NCBI GenBank assembly: GCA_031362415.1
Contig: JANLSK010000052.1
Span: forward strand, 1-11,788
Length of the DNA: 11,788 nucleotides
Direction: 5' to 3'
Origin: VFJJ01 sp031362415
GTDB taxonomy: Bacteria > Actinomycetota > Acidimicrobiia > IMCC26256 > VFJJ01
A program made the translations under genes and the position numbers. Below, piece after piece: positions 1 to 7,886 of the stretch (within the stretch, counting starts at the first letter, position 1; every line of letters starts with the position of its first letter). The notes beneath the pieces were generated by a model. The model saw nothing but the letters and a program-made list of their open reading frames with translations, was not told the origin of the DNA and ran no database searches.

Positions 1-630
1 CTGCGCTACGGCGCCCTGCCCGTGCGCCTCGAGGAGCTCACAGCCCAGGAGGTCTCGGCCACGCTGGGCAAGGACCAGCTCAACGCCGGTCTCATCGCCG
101 GCGCCATCGGCCTGGGCATCGTGGTCATCTACATGCTGGCCATCTACCGGGTGCTCGGGCTCATCGTCATCGCCGGCCTCATCATCACCGGGCTGGCTGT
201 GTGGTCGGTGATCTCCTACCTCGGTGAAACCCGCAGCCTCACCCTCACCCTGGCCGGTGTCACCGGGCTCATCGTCTCGATGGGCGTCGCCGTCGACTCG
301 TTCATCATCTACTTCGAGCGGTTGAAGGACGAGCTGAAACACGGCGCGTCGGTGCGATCGTCGGTCGATCGCGGGTTCCGCAAGGCCTGGCGCACCATCC
401 TCGCGGCCGACTTCGTCTCGCTGCTCGGCGCGGCGATCCTGTACTGGCAGGCGCTCGGGGCTGTTCGAGGCTTCGCGTTCTACCTCGGTCTGGCCACGCT
501 GCTCGACCTGCTCGTCGCCTACTTCTTCATGTACCCGGTGGTGGCGCTGCTCTCGCGCAACCCCAAGCTGGTGGGGGCGCGAAGATTCGGCCTGAGCCGA
601 GCCCTCGACGTCGCGGAGGACGCCCGATGA
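1..630 (+). CDS. secD: SecD, C-terminal part (5' end outside the window)
   Basis: Protein translocase subunit SecD, which works with SecF at the SecYEG channel and uses the proton motive force to help pull exported proteins across the inner membrane. Only the last 209 codons are present. The reading frame is open from base 1 and the residues before the first in-frame GTG (22) already match the family (LRYGALPV, then SATLG), so the gene begins upstream. Visible are five hydrophobic segments at about residues 29-50, 52-75, 80-102, 130-150 and 153-175 of the fragment, and the conserved stretch AVDSFIIYFERLKDEL followed by GF..AW.TI..AD, the SecD/SecF transmembrane signature with its key Asp. The TGA stop overlaps the secF ATG (ATGA), indicating translational coupling. 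Identification is firm; only the N-terminal half, with the periplasmic P1 domain, is unseen. Confidence 0.95.
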   Translation: MRYGALPVRLEELTAQEVSATLGKDQLNAGLIAGAIGLGIVVIYMLAIYRVLGLIVIAGLIITGLAVWSVISYLGETRSLTLTLAGVTGLIVSMGVAVDSFIIYFERLKDELKHGASVRSSVDRGFRKAWRTILAADFVSLLGAAILYWQALGAVRGFAFYLGLATLLDLLVAYFFMYPVVALLSRNPKLVGARRFGLSRALDVAEDAR

Positions 631-1769
631 CCTTCAAGAGCGCTGTCTCCGACGTCTACCACGACCGCACCAGCTTCAGGATCATCCAACGGTCACGTAC
701 CTTTGCCATCATCTCGATCGTTGCTGTAGCGGTATCGCTGCTGGCCTTGTTGGTGCGCGACCTGAACCTCAACATCGACTTCGAGGGCGGCACGGCCTGG
801 CAGGTGAAGGTGGCGTCCGGCGATGCCTCGGCCGGCGAGGTGCGAGACGTCGCCGAGGGTGCCGGCATCGACCAGCCGACCGTGAAGATCCTCGGCGGCG
901 GTGACGAGCTGCTCGTCGAGTCCCGCGAGGTCGATCCGATCCTGTCGCGTGAGGTGGCAGCGGCATTGGCCGCGTACGCCGGGGTCGAAGAAAGCATCGT
1001 GTCGGTGTCGGAGGTCGGACCCACCTGGGGCGACGAGATCTCCCGCAAGGCCATCCAGGCGCTGCTCATCTTCTTCGCCGCCGTGAGCATCTACCTCACG
1101 CTGCGCTTCGAGTGGAAGATGGCCGCCGCAGCGCTCCTCGCCCTGGTCCACGACCTCGCGATCACGGTGGGCGTCTACGCGATCCTGCAGTTCGAGGTGA
1201 GCCCGGGCACGGTCGTGGCCGTGCTCACCATCCTCGGGTACTCGCTCTACGACACCGTCGTGGTGTTCGACAAGGTCCGCGAGAACACCGCCGACATCGC
1301 CATTGCCAAGTCGACCTACTCCGACACGGTGAACCGTTCGCTCAACGAGGTGCTGCTCAGGTCGATCAACACGTCGCTCTCGGCGCTCATCCCCGTCCTC
1401 TCGCTGCTCGTGGTGGGTTCGTTCATCTTCGGCGCCCTGACCATTCGCGACTTCGGCCTGGCCTTGTTCGTGGGCCTGCTCTCGGGCACGTACTCGTCGA
1501 TCTTCGTGGCCGCTCCGGCGCTGGCGTGGTGGAAGGAACGGGAACCGGCGAGCCGACGCGCCGCCGAGCGGGCGGCCCGAGCCGGCGCCGGGTCCGTTTC
1601 TGGGCAGACCGCAGTCGTGGGTGTGCCCGTCGACCTGGCCAAAGAAGCCCGCCGCACGGCTCCGGGAACCCCGGGCGACGGCCTGATGGTGCCCCGCCAG
1701 ACCGTCCGTCGCCCCGACGGCACCATCGCCGCTCGTCCACCTCGCCCCCGAGGGCGCAAGCGCTCGTGA
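627..1769 (+). CDS. secF: SecF, protein translocase subunit
   Basis: Complete SecF (380 aa), partner of SecD in the SecDF complex of the cytoplasmic membrane. In order: TM1 at about residues 25-43; the DFEGGT motif at 51-56 that opens the extracytoplasmic domain; the VGPTWG turn at 130-135; then TM2-TM6 with LGYSLYDTVVVFDKVREN at about 203-220, which carries the functionally important Asp209. The ATG at 627 is fixed by the ATGA overlap with secD. The core ends near residue 305. It is followed by a tail of about 75 residues rich in Arg, Ala and Pro, ending in a basic PRPRGRKRS, likely cytoplasmic. Actinobacterial SecF proteins often carry such tails, so this is not a fusion with a recognised domain. 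The gene is co-directional with apt, 7 nt downstream, so the two are probably co-transcribed. Confidence 0.96.
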   Translation: MTFKSAVSDVYHDRTSFRIIQRSRTFAIISIVAVAVSLLALLVRDLNLNIDFEGGTAWQVKVASGDASAGEVRDVAEGAGIDQPTVKILGGGDELLVESREVDPILSREVAAALAAYAGVEESIVSVSEVGPTWGDEISRKAIQALLIFFAAVSIYLTLRFEWKMAAAALLALVHDLAITVGVYAILQFEVSPGTVVAVLTILGYSLYDTVVVFDKVRENTADIAIAKSTYSDTVNRSLNEVLLRSINTSLSALIPVLSLLVVGSFIFGALTIRDFGLALFVGLLSGTYSSIFVAAPALAWWKEREPASRRAAERAARAGAGSVSGQTAVVGVPVDLAKEARRTAPGTPGDGLMVPRQTVRRPDGTIAARPPRPRGRKRS

Positions 1770-1776
1770 GCCGCTG

Positions 1777-2307
1777 ATGGCCCTCGCCGACGACCTCCGG
1801 GCCCGCATCCGCGACATCCCCGACTTCCCCTCACCCGGTGTGGTGTTCAAGGACATCACACCGTTGCTCGCCCACGCCGAGAGCCTGCGCGCGGTCGTCG
1901 GGGCCATTGCCGAGCACTTCGACGGCGATCGCCGACCCGACACGATCGTGGGGATCGAGTCGCGCGGGTTCCTCCTGGCCGCCCCGGTCGCCGATCGCCT
2001 CGGCGCCGGCGTCGTGCTCGTGCGCAAGCCGGGGAAGCTCCCGTGGCGCACGGTCCGGGAGGACTACGACCTCGAGTACGGCACCGACGCCCTGGAGATC
2101 CACGCCGACGCGCTCTGTCCCGGCGAGCGGGTGCTGGTGGTCGACGACGTCCTGGCCACGGGAGGCACCGCGGCGGCGACCGTCCGACTCGTCGAGCGCC
2201 TCGGCGCCGAGGTCACGGGCCTGGCGTTCCTCATCGAGCTGGCCTTCCTGGGCGGCCGGGCCCGGCTCCCCGGTGTCGACCCGCTGGCGTTGATCACTTA
2301 CGCGTAG
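1777..2307 (+). CDS. apt: Adenine phosphoribosyltransferase
   Basis: Cytosolic salvage enzyme converting adenine and PRPP to AMP and pyrophosphate. At 176 aa it has the normal family length. The N-terminal FPSPGVVFKDITPLL (residues 17-31) is the typical APT opening. ESRGFLLAAPVA follows at about 61-72, with RKPGKLPW after it. VLVVDDVLATGGT at 119-131 is the PRPP-binding loop, with the acidic pair Asp123/Asp124. The ATG lies 7 nt after the secF stop, so it is read from the sec operon. A neighbouring apt and rel pair is characteristic of actinobacteria and fits coordination of purine nucleotide pools with (p)ppGpp. Related phosphoribosyltransferases such as xpt are less likely, given the N-terminal motif and the gene order. 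Confidence 0.95.
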   Translation: MALADDLRARIRDIPDFPSPGVVFKDITPLLAHAESLRAVVGAIAEHFDGDRRPDTIVGIESRGFLLAAPVADRLGAGVVLVRKPGKLPWRTVREDYDLEYGTDALEIHADALCPGERVLVVDDVLATGGTAAATVRLVERLGAEVTGLAFLIELAFLGGRARLPGVDPLALITYA

Positions 2308-2337
2308 CCTCACTTGCTGTCCGGTCCGGTCCCACCG

Positions 2338-2367
2338 TTCGGAAGGGTCTCGAGGCCCGGCTAGGCT
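2338..2367 (+). promoter_or_regulatory. Candidate promoter for rel
   Basis: In the 101-nt gap between apt and rel there is TTCGGA (2338-2343), an 18-nt spacer and TAGGCT (2362-2367), a plausible actinobacterial -35/-10 pair. It would start a transcript near 2374, shortly before the GTG starts at 2385 and 2409. The -35 is weak and this is inferred from sequence only. Confidence 0.35.
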
Positions 2368-2408
2368 TGCCTGGTGGACGGTGTGTGCTGGTCGGACGGG
2401 GTGGCTCG

Positions 2409-4691
2409 GTGAGCATCGGGACCGACGGCGAGATCGAGGTCGTGCTCGACGGTGGTGGCCGCTCGGCCGTGGCCCTGGCCCCCGAGCCGATCGGTCCGGC
2501 GCCGTGGCAGCGCACCCCGATCGAGCGTGAGTTCGCCCATCTTCTCGACGTGTTCCGCCGTCACCATCCCTCCTCGAGCATCGAGCTGATCGAGCGCGCG
2601 TTCCTCCTCGCCGACGATCGTCATCGCGATCAGGTTCGCAAGAGCGGCGAGCCCTACGTGACCCACCCCATCGCCGTGGCGACCATCCTGGCCGGGCTCG
2701 GGATGGACGACGTGACGCTGGCCGCCGCGCTGCTTCACGATGCCGTCGAGGACACGCCGCTCACCGTCGGCGACCTCGAGGCTCAGGTGGGCAAGGATGT
2801 CGCCGAGATCGTCGACGGGGTCACCAAGCTCGATCGCCTCCAGTTCGACTCGAAGGAGGCACAGCAGGCCGCCACGATGCGCAAGATGCTCGTGGCCATG
2901 GCCAAGGACCTGCGGGTCCTGCTCATCAAGCTCGCCGATCGGCTCCACAACCTGCGCACCATCGCCGCGCTGCCCGAGGTCAAGCAGCAGCGCATCGCTC
3001 GCGAGACCCTCGACGTGTACGCCCCGCTGGCGCACCGCCTCGGCGTCGGCGAGCTCAAGTGGCAGCTCGAGGACCTGGCCTTCTCGGTCATGCACCCCAA
3101 GCGCTACGCCGAGATCGAGCAGATGGTCGCCACCCGTGCACCCGAGGGCAGGGCCTACCTCACCGATGTCGTCGCCCAGATCTCCGAGGTGCTGGCCGAG
3201 GTGCACATCGACGCCGAGGTCACCGGCCGGCCCAAGCACTACTGGTCGATCTACGAGAAGATGGTCGTCAAGGGCAAGGAGTTCGACGAGATCCACGACC
3301 TCGTGGGCGTGCGGGTCATCGTCGACTCGGTGAAGGACAGCTACGGGGCGCTCGGGTCCATCCACGCGCTGTGGAACCCGATCCAGGGGCGCTTCAAGGA
3401 CTACATCGCGATGCCGAAGTTCAACCTCTACCAGTCGTTGCACACGACGGTGGTGGGACCCCAGGGCAAGCCGGTCGAGGTCCAGCTCCGCACCCGGGAG
3501 ATGCACCAGCGGGCCGAGGTGGGCATCGCGGCGCACTACGGGTACAAAGACCGCGATCAGGGCACGGCCGATCTCGGCTGGTTGCGCAACCTCGTCGACT
3601 GGCAGTCGGAGACCACCGACCCCGGTGAGTTCATGGAGCACCTGAAGTTCGACCTCGAGCAGGACGAGGTGTTCATCTTCACGCCCAAGGGCGATCTCAT
3701 CGCCCTGCCCGCGGGAGCTACGCCGGTCGACTTCGCATATGCCATCCACACCGAGGTGGGGCATCGGTGCATCGGGAGCCGGGTGAGCGGCAAGCTCGTG
3801 TCGCTCGACTCCACGCTGCAGTCGGGCGACGCCGTCGAGATCTTCACGTCCAAGGTGGAAGGGGCCGGCCCGAGCCGCGACTGGCTGAAGTTCGCCGTCA
3901 CACCCCGAGCCCGCAGCAAGATTCGCCACTGGTTCTCGCGCGAGCGTCGAGAAGACGCCATGGAGACCGGCCGCGACGAGCTCATGAAGGAGCTCCGCCG
4001 CGAGGGTCTGCCCGTGCAGCGCATCGCCGGCTCGGCCATGCTGGCCCAGGTCGCCAAGGAGATGAACTACGCCGACGTCGACGCCTTGTGCGTGGCCATC
4101 GCCGAGCACCACGTGTCGGCCCGGGCCATCGCTCAGCGCCTCCAGAAGGAGCTCCGTGGCGGCGAGGAGCAGATCCCCACCACCGCCCGTCACCCCAACC
4201 GCAAGTCGCCCGGTCGCAAGGACCAGCGCGTCGGCGTGCACGTGGAGGGCCTCGACGACGTGATGGTTCGGCTGTCGCGCTGCTGCACCCCGGTGCCGGG
4301 CGACGAGATCATCGGCTTCGTCACCCGGGGCCGGGGTGTGTCGGTGCACCGGGCCGACTGCGCCAACGCCGCATCGTTGCGCACGCATGAAGGCCGCCTC
4401 ATCGAGGTGGAGTGGGACGGGCGTTCGGGTGGCACCTACGTCGTGTCGGTGCAGGTCGAGGCGCTCGACCGCTCACGGCTGCTTCGCGACGTGGCCGACG
4501 TGCTCGCCGACTACCACGTGAACATCCTCGGCTGCTCCACGACCACGTCGTCGGATCGCATCGCCGTGCTCAAGTTCGACTTTGAGATGGCCGACCCCGG
4601 GCACCTCAACACCATCGTCGCTGCCATCAAGCGCATCGACTCGGTGTACGAGGCCTACCGGATCGTCCCCGGCCGCACCCCCGGCGCCTGA
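2409..4691 (+). CDS. rel: Bifunctional (p)ppGpp synthetase/hydrolase (Rel/SpoT homologue)
   Basis: Long RSH enzyme of the stringent response, which makes pppGpp/ppGpp from ATP plus GTP/GDP and also hydrolyses them. Starting at GTG 2409 gives 760 aa, the usual length; ACGGGG 7-12 nt upstream can serve as the ribosome site, and GTG 2385 is an alternative. The open frame extends back across apt, but that part is only a shadow. Domains: HD hydrolase with HDAVEDT at 110-116; synthetase with GRPKHYWSIYEK from about 273, RFKD at 328-331, YQSLHTT at 341-347 and VEVQLRT around Glu357; TGS from about 421; the Cys pair CCTPVPGD at 625-632 in the zinc-finger-like region; and a C-terminal ACT domain at about 690-760. 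The RxKD motif plus an intact HD site is the known signature of bifunctional Rel, as opposed to synthetase-only RelA. All key residues are present. Confidence 0.96.
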   Translation: MSIGTDGEIEVVLDGGGRSAVALAPEPIGPAPWQRTPIEREFAHLLDVFRRHHPSSSIELIERAFLLADDRHRDQVRKSGEPYVTHPIAVATILAGLGMDDVTLAAALLHDAVEDTPLTVGDLEAQVGKDVAEIVDGVTKLDRLQFDSKEAQQAATMRKMLVAMAKDLRVLLIKLADRLHNLRTIAALPEVKQQRIARETLDVYAPLAHRLGVGELKWQLEDLAFSVMHPKRYAEIEQMVATRAPEGRAYLTDVVAQISEVLAEVHIDAEVTGRPKHYWSIYEKMVVKGKEFDEIHDLVGVRVIVDSVKDSYGALGSIHALWNPIQGRFKDYIAMPKFNLYQSLHTTVVGPQGKPVEVQLRTREMHQRAEVGIAAHYGYKDRDQGTADLGWLRNLVDWQSETTDPGEFMEHLKFDLEQDEVFIFTPKGDLIALPAGATPVDFAYAIHTEVGHRCIGSRVSGKLVSLDSTLQSGDAVEIFTSKVEGAGPSRDWLKFAVTPRARSKIRHWFSRERREDAMETGRDELMKELRREGLPVQRIAGSAMLAQVAKEMNYADVDALCVAIAEHHVSARAIAQRLQKELRGGEEQIPTTARHPNRKSPGRKDQRVGVHVEGLDDVMVRLSRCCTPVPGDEIIGFVTRGRGVSVHRADCANAASLRTHEGRLIEVEWDGRSGGTYVVSVQVEALDRSRLLRDVADVLADYHVNILGCSTTTSSDRIAVLKFDFEMADPGHLNTIVAAIKRIDSVYEAYRIVPGRTPGA

Positions 4692-4733
4692 GCCCCACGG
4701 CGGCAGGGGCCCGGTAGCGAGAACACAGCCCGG

Positions 4734-4739
4734 TAGCAT
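4734..4739 (+). promoter_or_regulatory. Candidate -10 box for hisS-aspS
   Basis: TAGCAT sits 9 nt before the hisS ATG (4749) in a 57-nt spacer after rel. No good -35 is visible. At this distance transcription would start about 2 nt before the ATG, giving a nearly leaderless mRNA. No Shine-Dalgarno sequence lies between the box and the ATG. The same TAGCAT occurs before rarA. Confidence 0.4.
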
Positions 4740-4748
4740 CCCCGGCGC

Positions 4749-6044
4749 ATGACCGACCTCGCTCAGGGCCCGTCCGCGGAGCCCGCCACCCACGTCTACC
4801 AGGCCCCGACGGGGACGCGCGACGTGCTGCCGGGCGAGTCGGCCCGCTGGCAGACGCTGGTGGCCACGTTCTCCGAGCGGGCCCGCCGGGCGGGGTTCGG
4901 GCTGGTACACACGCCGGTGTTCGAGCACTACGAGGTGTTCCAGCGGGTGGGCGAGGGCAGCGACGTCGTCCGCAAGGAGATGTACGACTTCCTCGACAAG
5001 GGCGGTCGGCGCCTGGTGCTGCGGCCCGAGGGCACGGCGCCGGTCGTGCGGGCGTTCGTCCAGCACCACCCGGCGACCCCGTGGAAGGTCTGGTACCTGT
5101 CCACCCACCTGCGCTACGAGCGGCCGCAGAAGGGCCGGTACCGCCAGCACCACCAGCTCGGCGTCGAGGTGCTCGGGGTCGACGAGCCCGAGATCGACGT
5201 GGAAGTGATCGCCCTGGCCGACGGGTTCTACCGCGAGCTCGGCCTGCGCTCGTACACGTTGTCCATCAACTCCCTGGGCGATGCCGAGTGCCGCCCGGCC
5301 TACCTGGCGTTGTTGCGCGACTACCTCGCGGCACGCGCCGGTGACCTTTCCGACGATGCTCGTGAGCGGCTCGGCGTGAACCCCTTACGGGTGCTCGATT
5401 CCAAGCGTGAGCGCGACGCCGAGGTCACCGCCGACGCACCCCTGCTCGTCGACCATCTCTCATCGGCATCCCGTGAGCACTTCGACCGTGTCCGCCGGGG
5501 CCTCGATGCGCTCGGTGTCGCCTACGAGATCGCGCCCCGACTCGTGCGGGGGCTCGACTATTACACCCGTACCGCGTTCGAGTTCGCGTCGACCGCGCTC
5601 GATGCCGCCCAGAACGCCATCGGCGGTGGCGGGCGATACGACCGTCTGGCCGAGGAGATGGGTGGCCCGCCGACGCCGGGGATCGGCTTCGGCATCGGCA
5701 TCGAGCGGCTGCTCATCGCCGCCGACGCCGAGGGTGTGCTCCCGGTCGTCGAGGCCCGGGCCGACGTGTTCGTGGTCGACGGCTTCGGTGGCGAGACCGA
5801 CGACGCGCTCGTCGTGCTGCACGGGCTGCGTGACGCCGGCTACGTGACCGAGCGATCGACGGGCGGCCGCTCGTTCAAGGGCCAGATGAAGGCCGCTGGC
5901 GGCTCGGGCGCCCGGCATGCGGTGATCGTCGGGCGTCAGGAATCGGAGCGGGGCGCGGTGGCGGTGCGTGACATGATTTCCGGCGAACAGGTCGAGGTGG
6001 CTCGGACCGAGCTCGCCGAATGGATCGGAGAGCGGTACCGATGA
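4749..6044 (+). CDS. hisS: Histidyl-tRNA synthetase
   Basis: Class II synthetase charging tRNA-His with histidine in the cytosol; 431 aa, normal for bacterial HisRS. Motif 1 begins after TGTRDVLPG (about residues 21-29). Motif 2 comprises RPEGTAPVVRAF from Arg92 and RYERPQKGRYRQHHQ from Arg122. The histidine-specific signature is RGLDYYTRTAFEF from Arg267. Motif 3 is GIGFGIGIERLL from 311, with Arg320. The last ~95 residues form the alpha/beta anticodon-binding domain (VFVVDGFG, then SFKGQMKAAGGSGARHAVIVG). The ATG is favoured because it sits just behind a -10-like TAGCAT and gives the expected N-terminus. The stop overlaps the aspS start (ATGA), so the two synthetases are coupled. A HisZ paralogue is excluded by the complete HisA motif and C-terminal domain. 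Confidence 0.97.
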   Translation: MTDLAQGPSAEPATHVYQAPTGTRDVLPGESARWQTLVATFSERARRAGFGLVHTPVFEHYEVFQRVGEGSDVVRKEMYDFLDKGGRRLVLRPEGTAPVVRAFVQHHPATPWKVWYLSTHLRYERPQKGRYRQHHQLGVEVLGVDEPEIDVEVIALADGFYRELGLRSYTLSINSLGDAECRPAYLALLRDYLAARAGDLSDDARERLGVNPLRVLDSKRERDAEVTADAPLLVDHLSSASREHFDRVRRGLDALGVAYEIAPRLVRGLDYYTRTAFEFASTALDAAQNAIGGGGRYDRLAEEMGGPPTPGIGFGIGIERLLIAADAEGVLPVVEARADVFVVDGFGGETDDALVVLHGLRDAGYVTERSTGGRSFKGQMKAAGGSGARHAVIVGRQESERGAVAVRDMISGEQVEVARTELAEWIGERYR

Positions 6045-7825
6045 TGCGAAGCCACTACGCCGGAGCGCTGCGGAGCGCCGAGATCGGCCAGACGGTGTCC
6101 GTCTGCGGCTGGGTGGCGCACCGGCGTGACCACGGCGGTGTCGTGTTCATCGACCTGCGTGACGTCGAAGGGATCGTGCAGATCGTGCTCGACCCGTCGG
6201 CCGATGGCCTCGAGGCCGCCAAGCGACTCCGGCCGGAGTGGGTGCTGCGGGTGACGGGCATGGTTCGGGCTCGACCTGACGGTACCGTCAACTCTGATCT
6301 GGTGACCGGGGAGGTCGAGATCGGGGCCGTGGTGCTCGAGATCCTGGCCGAGGCCGAGCCGCCGCCGTTCCCCATCGACGAGCGCGAGGGCGCGGCCAAC
6401 GTCGACGACAACCTCCGCCTCAAGTACCGCTACCTCGATCTGCGTCGCCCCCGCATGGCCAGGAACCTGCGCCTGCGCCACCAGATGGTCTCGGCCATCC
6501 GCCGCACGATGGACGACCAGGGCTTCACCGAGGTCGAGACGCCCACGCTCACCCGATCGACGCCCGAGGGTGCTCGCGACTTCCTCGTTCCGTCGCGCCT
6601 GCAGCCGCACCTGTTCTACGCGCTGCCCCAGTCGCCGCAGCTGTTCAAGCAGCTCCTCATGGTGGCCGGTCTCGATCGCTACTACCAGGTGGCCCGCTGC
6701 TGGCGCGACGAAGACCTGCGCGCCGACCGTCAGCTCGACTTCACCCAGCTCGACCTCGAGATGAGCTTCGTCGACCAAGATGACGTGATGACCGCGGTCG
6801 AGGTGGCCGTGCGGGCCGGGATCAGCGCCGTCCGGGGCGTCGAGCTGCCCGAGTTCCCCCGCATCACCTGGGACGAGGCCATGAGCCGCTTCGGCTCCGA
6901 CAAGCCCGACATGCGCTTCGGCATGGAGCTGCACAACGTGTCGACGGTGTTCGCGGTAACGGGCTTCAACGCCTTCAAGGACAAGGCGGTGCTGGCGATC
7001 GGGGTGCCGGGCCGGGGCGACGCGACCCGGAGCCAGCTCGACGGGTGGACCGATCGGGCCAAGGCGCTCGGTGCGGCCGGTCTGGTGTGGATGCGGGTGC
7101 GCGGCCCGGTCTCGGGCGACGGCGCTCCCGAGGGCTCGGTGGCCGGCCTCGAGTCGCCCGTCGCCAAGTTCTGCACGGCCGACGAGCTGGCGGCGCTCCG
7201 TTCCGCTGTGGGCGTGGTCGAAGGCGACCTCGTGCTCGTCGCCGCCGACGCCGATCGTCGCAAGGCGCAACAGGTGCTGGGCCAGCTCCGGCTCGACCTG
7301 GGCAAGCCCGAGCGCATCGACGAACCGTTGGCGCTGTTGTGGGTCACCGACTTCCCGCTGTTCGAGGCCATCGGCGCCGACGGCCGTCCGGTGCCGGCGC
7401 ACCATCCGTTCACACAGGCCCACGAGGCCGACTGGGACCTCCTCGAATCCGATCCACTGGCCGTGCGCAGCCAGGCCTACGACCTCGTGATCAACGGGAT
7501 CGAGCTGGGCTCGGGATCGGTGCGAATCCACCAGCGCGAGCGTCAGCAGCGGGTGCTGTCGTTGCTGGGGATCGGCCCCGAGCTGGCCCAGGACCGCTTC
7601 GGCTTCCTGCTCGACGCCTTCCGCTACGGCGCCCCGCCGCACGCCGGCTTCGCGTTCGGGATCGACCGTCTGGCCATGGTGCTGGCCGGTGAGACTTCGC
7701 TGCGCGAGGTGATCGCTTTCCCCAAGACCCAGTCGGGCGGCGATCCCCTCACCGAAGCCCCCGCCGCCGTCGACGCCGACCAGCTCGCCGCCCTCTCCAT
7801 CGCCTTACGCCCCTTGAAGAAGTAG
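6041..7825 (+). CDS. aspS: Aspartyl-tRNA synthetase, probably non-discriminating
   Basis: Bacterial-type AspRS of 594 aa. The ATG at 6041 overlaps the hisS stop and has GGAGAG (6027-6032) 8 nt upstream; an in-frame upstream start at 6020 and the ATG at 6044 are less likely. An OB-fold anticodon-binding domain comes first (GWVAHRRDHGG at 23-33). Then come RLKYRYLDLRR at 126-136, the QSPQLFKQ signature from 197, motif 2 CWRDEDLRADRQLDFTQ from 220, the bacterial GAD insertion in mid-protein, GIELGSGSVRIH, and motif 3 GFAFGIDRLAMVLAG from 536 with Arg543. His31 and Gly81 in the OB domain match the pair described for non-discriminating enzymes, which also charge tRNA-Asn with Asp for later amidation. 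Discriminating enzymes such as that of E. coli have Leu and Lys there. The C-terminus ends in LRPLKK and lies within an 18-bp tandem duplication. Confidence 0.97.
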   Translation: MMRSHYAGALRSAEIGQTVSVCGWVAHRRDHGGVVFIDLRDVEGIVQIVLDPSADGLEAAKRLRPEWVLRVTGMVRARPDGTVNSDLVTGEVEIGAVVLEILAEAEPPPFPIDEREGAANVDDNLRLKYRYLDLRRPRMARNLRLRHQMVSAIRRTMDDQGFTEVETPTLTRSTPEGARDFLVPSRLQPHLFYALPQSPQLFKQLLMVAGLDRYYQVARCWRDEDLRADRQLDFTQLDLEMSFVDQDDVMTAVEVAVRAGISAVRGVELPEFPRITWDEAMSRFGSDKPDMRFGMELHNVSTVFAVTGFNAFKDKAVLAIGVPGRGDATRSQLDGWTDRAKALGAAGLVWMRVRGPVSGDGAPEGSVAGLESPVAKFCTADELAALRSAVGVVEGDLVLVAADADRRKAQQVLGQLRLDLGKPERIDEPLALLWVTDFPLFEAIGADGRPVPAHHPFTQAHEADWDLLESDPLAVRSQAYDLVINGIELGSGSVRIHQRERQQRVLSLLGIGPELAQDRFGFLLDAFRYGAPPHAGFAFGIDRLAMVLAGETSLREVIAFPKTQSGGDPLTEAPAAVDADQLAALSIALRPLKK

Positions 7826-7844
7826 CACCCCTTGATGAAGCAGG
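7809..7844 (+). repeat. 18-bp imperfect tandem duplication across the aspS stop codon
   Basis: CCCCTTGAAGAAG (7810-7822) is followed 18 bp later by CCCCTTGATGAAG (7828-7840), one mismatch in 13 bases. The first unit encodes the last AspRS residues PLKK and the TAG; the second lies just downstream and reads HPLMKQ in the same frame. It holds an ATG (7835) that opens a 12-codon frame ending at 7873. Confidence 0.6.
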
Positions 7845-7886
7845 GCCCGACGGGAGCACACGCTGGATTCTGAACCTGAAGCCGAG

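Noticed and set aside
1540..1769. The long basic C-terminal tail of SecF as a fused extra domain
   Set aside because: It is a disordered Arg/Ala/Pro-rich tail with no recognisable fold, as is common in actinobacterial SecF.
5936..7642. A 568-codon open frame on the minus strand opposite aspS
   Set aside because: A by-product of GC-rich third codon positions: its peptide is low-complexity in His, Arg, Gly and Val with no domain, while the plus strand encodes a full AspRS. The same applies to the long minus frames at 693-2051 and 2361-4388.
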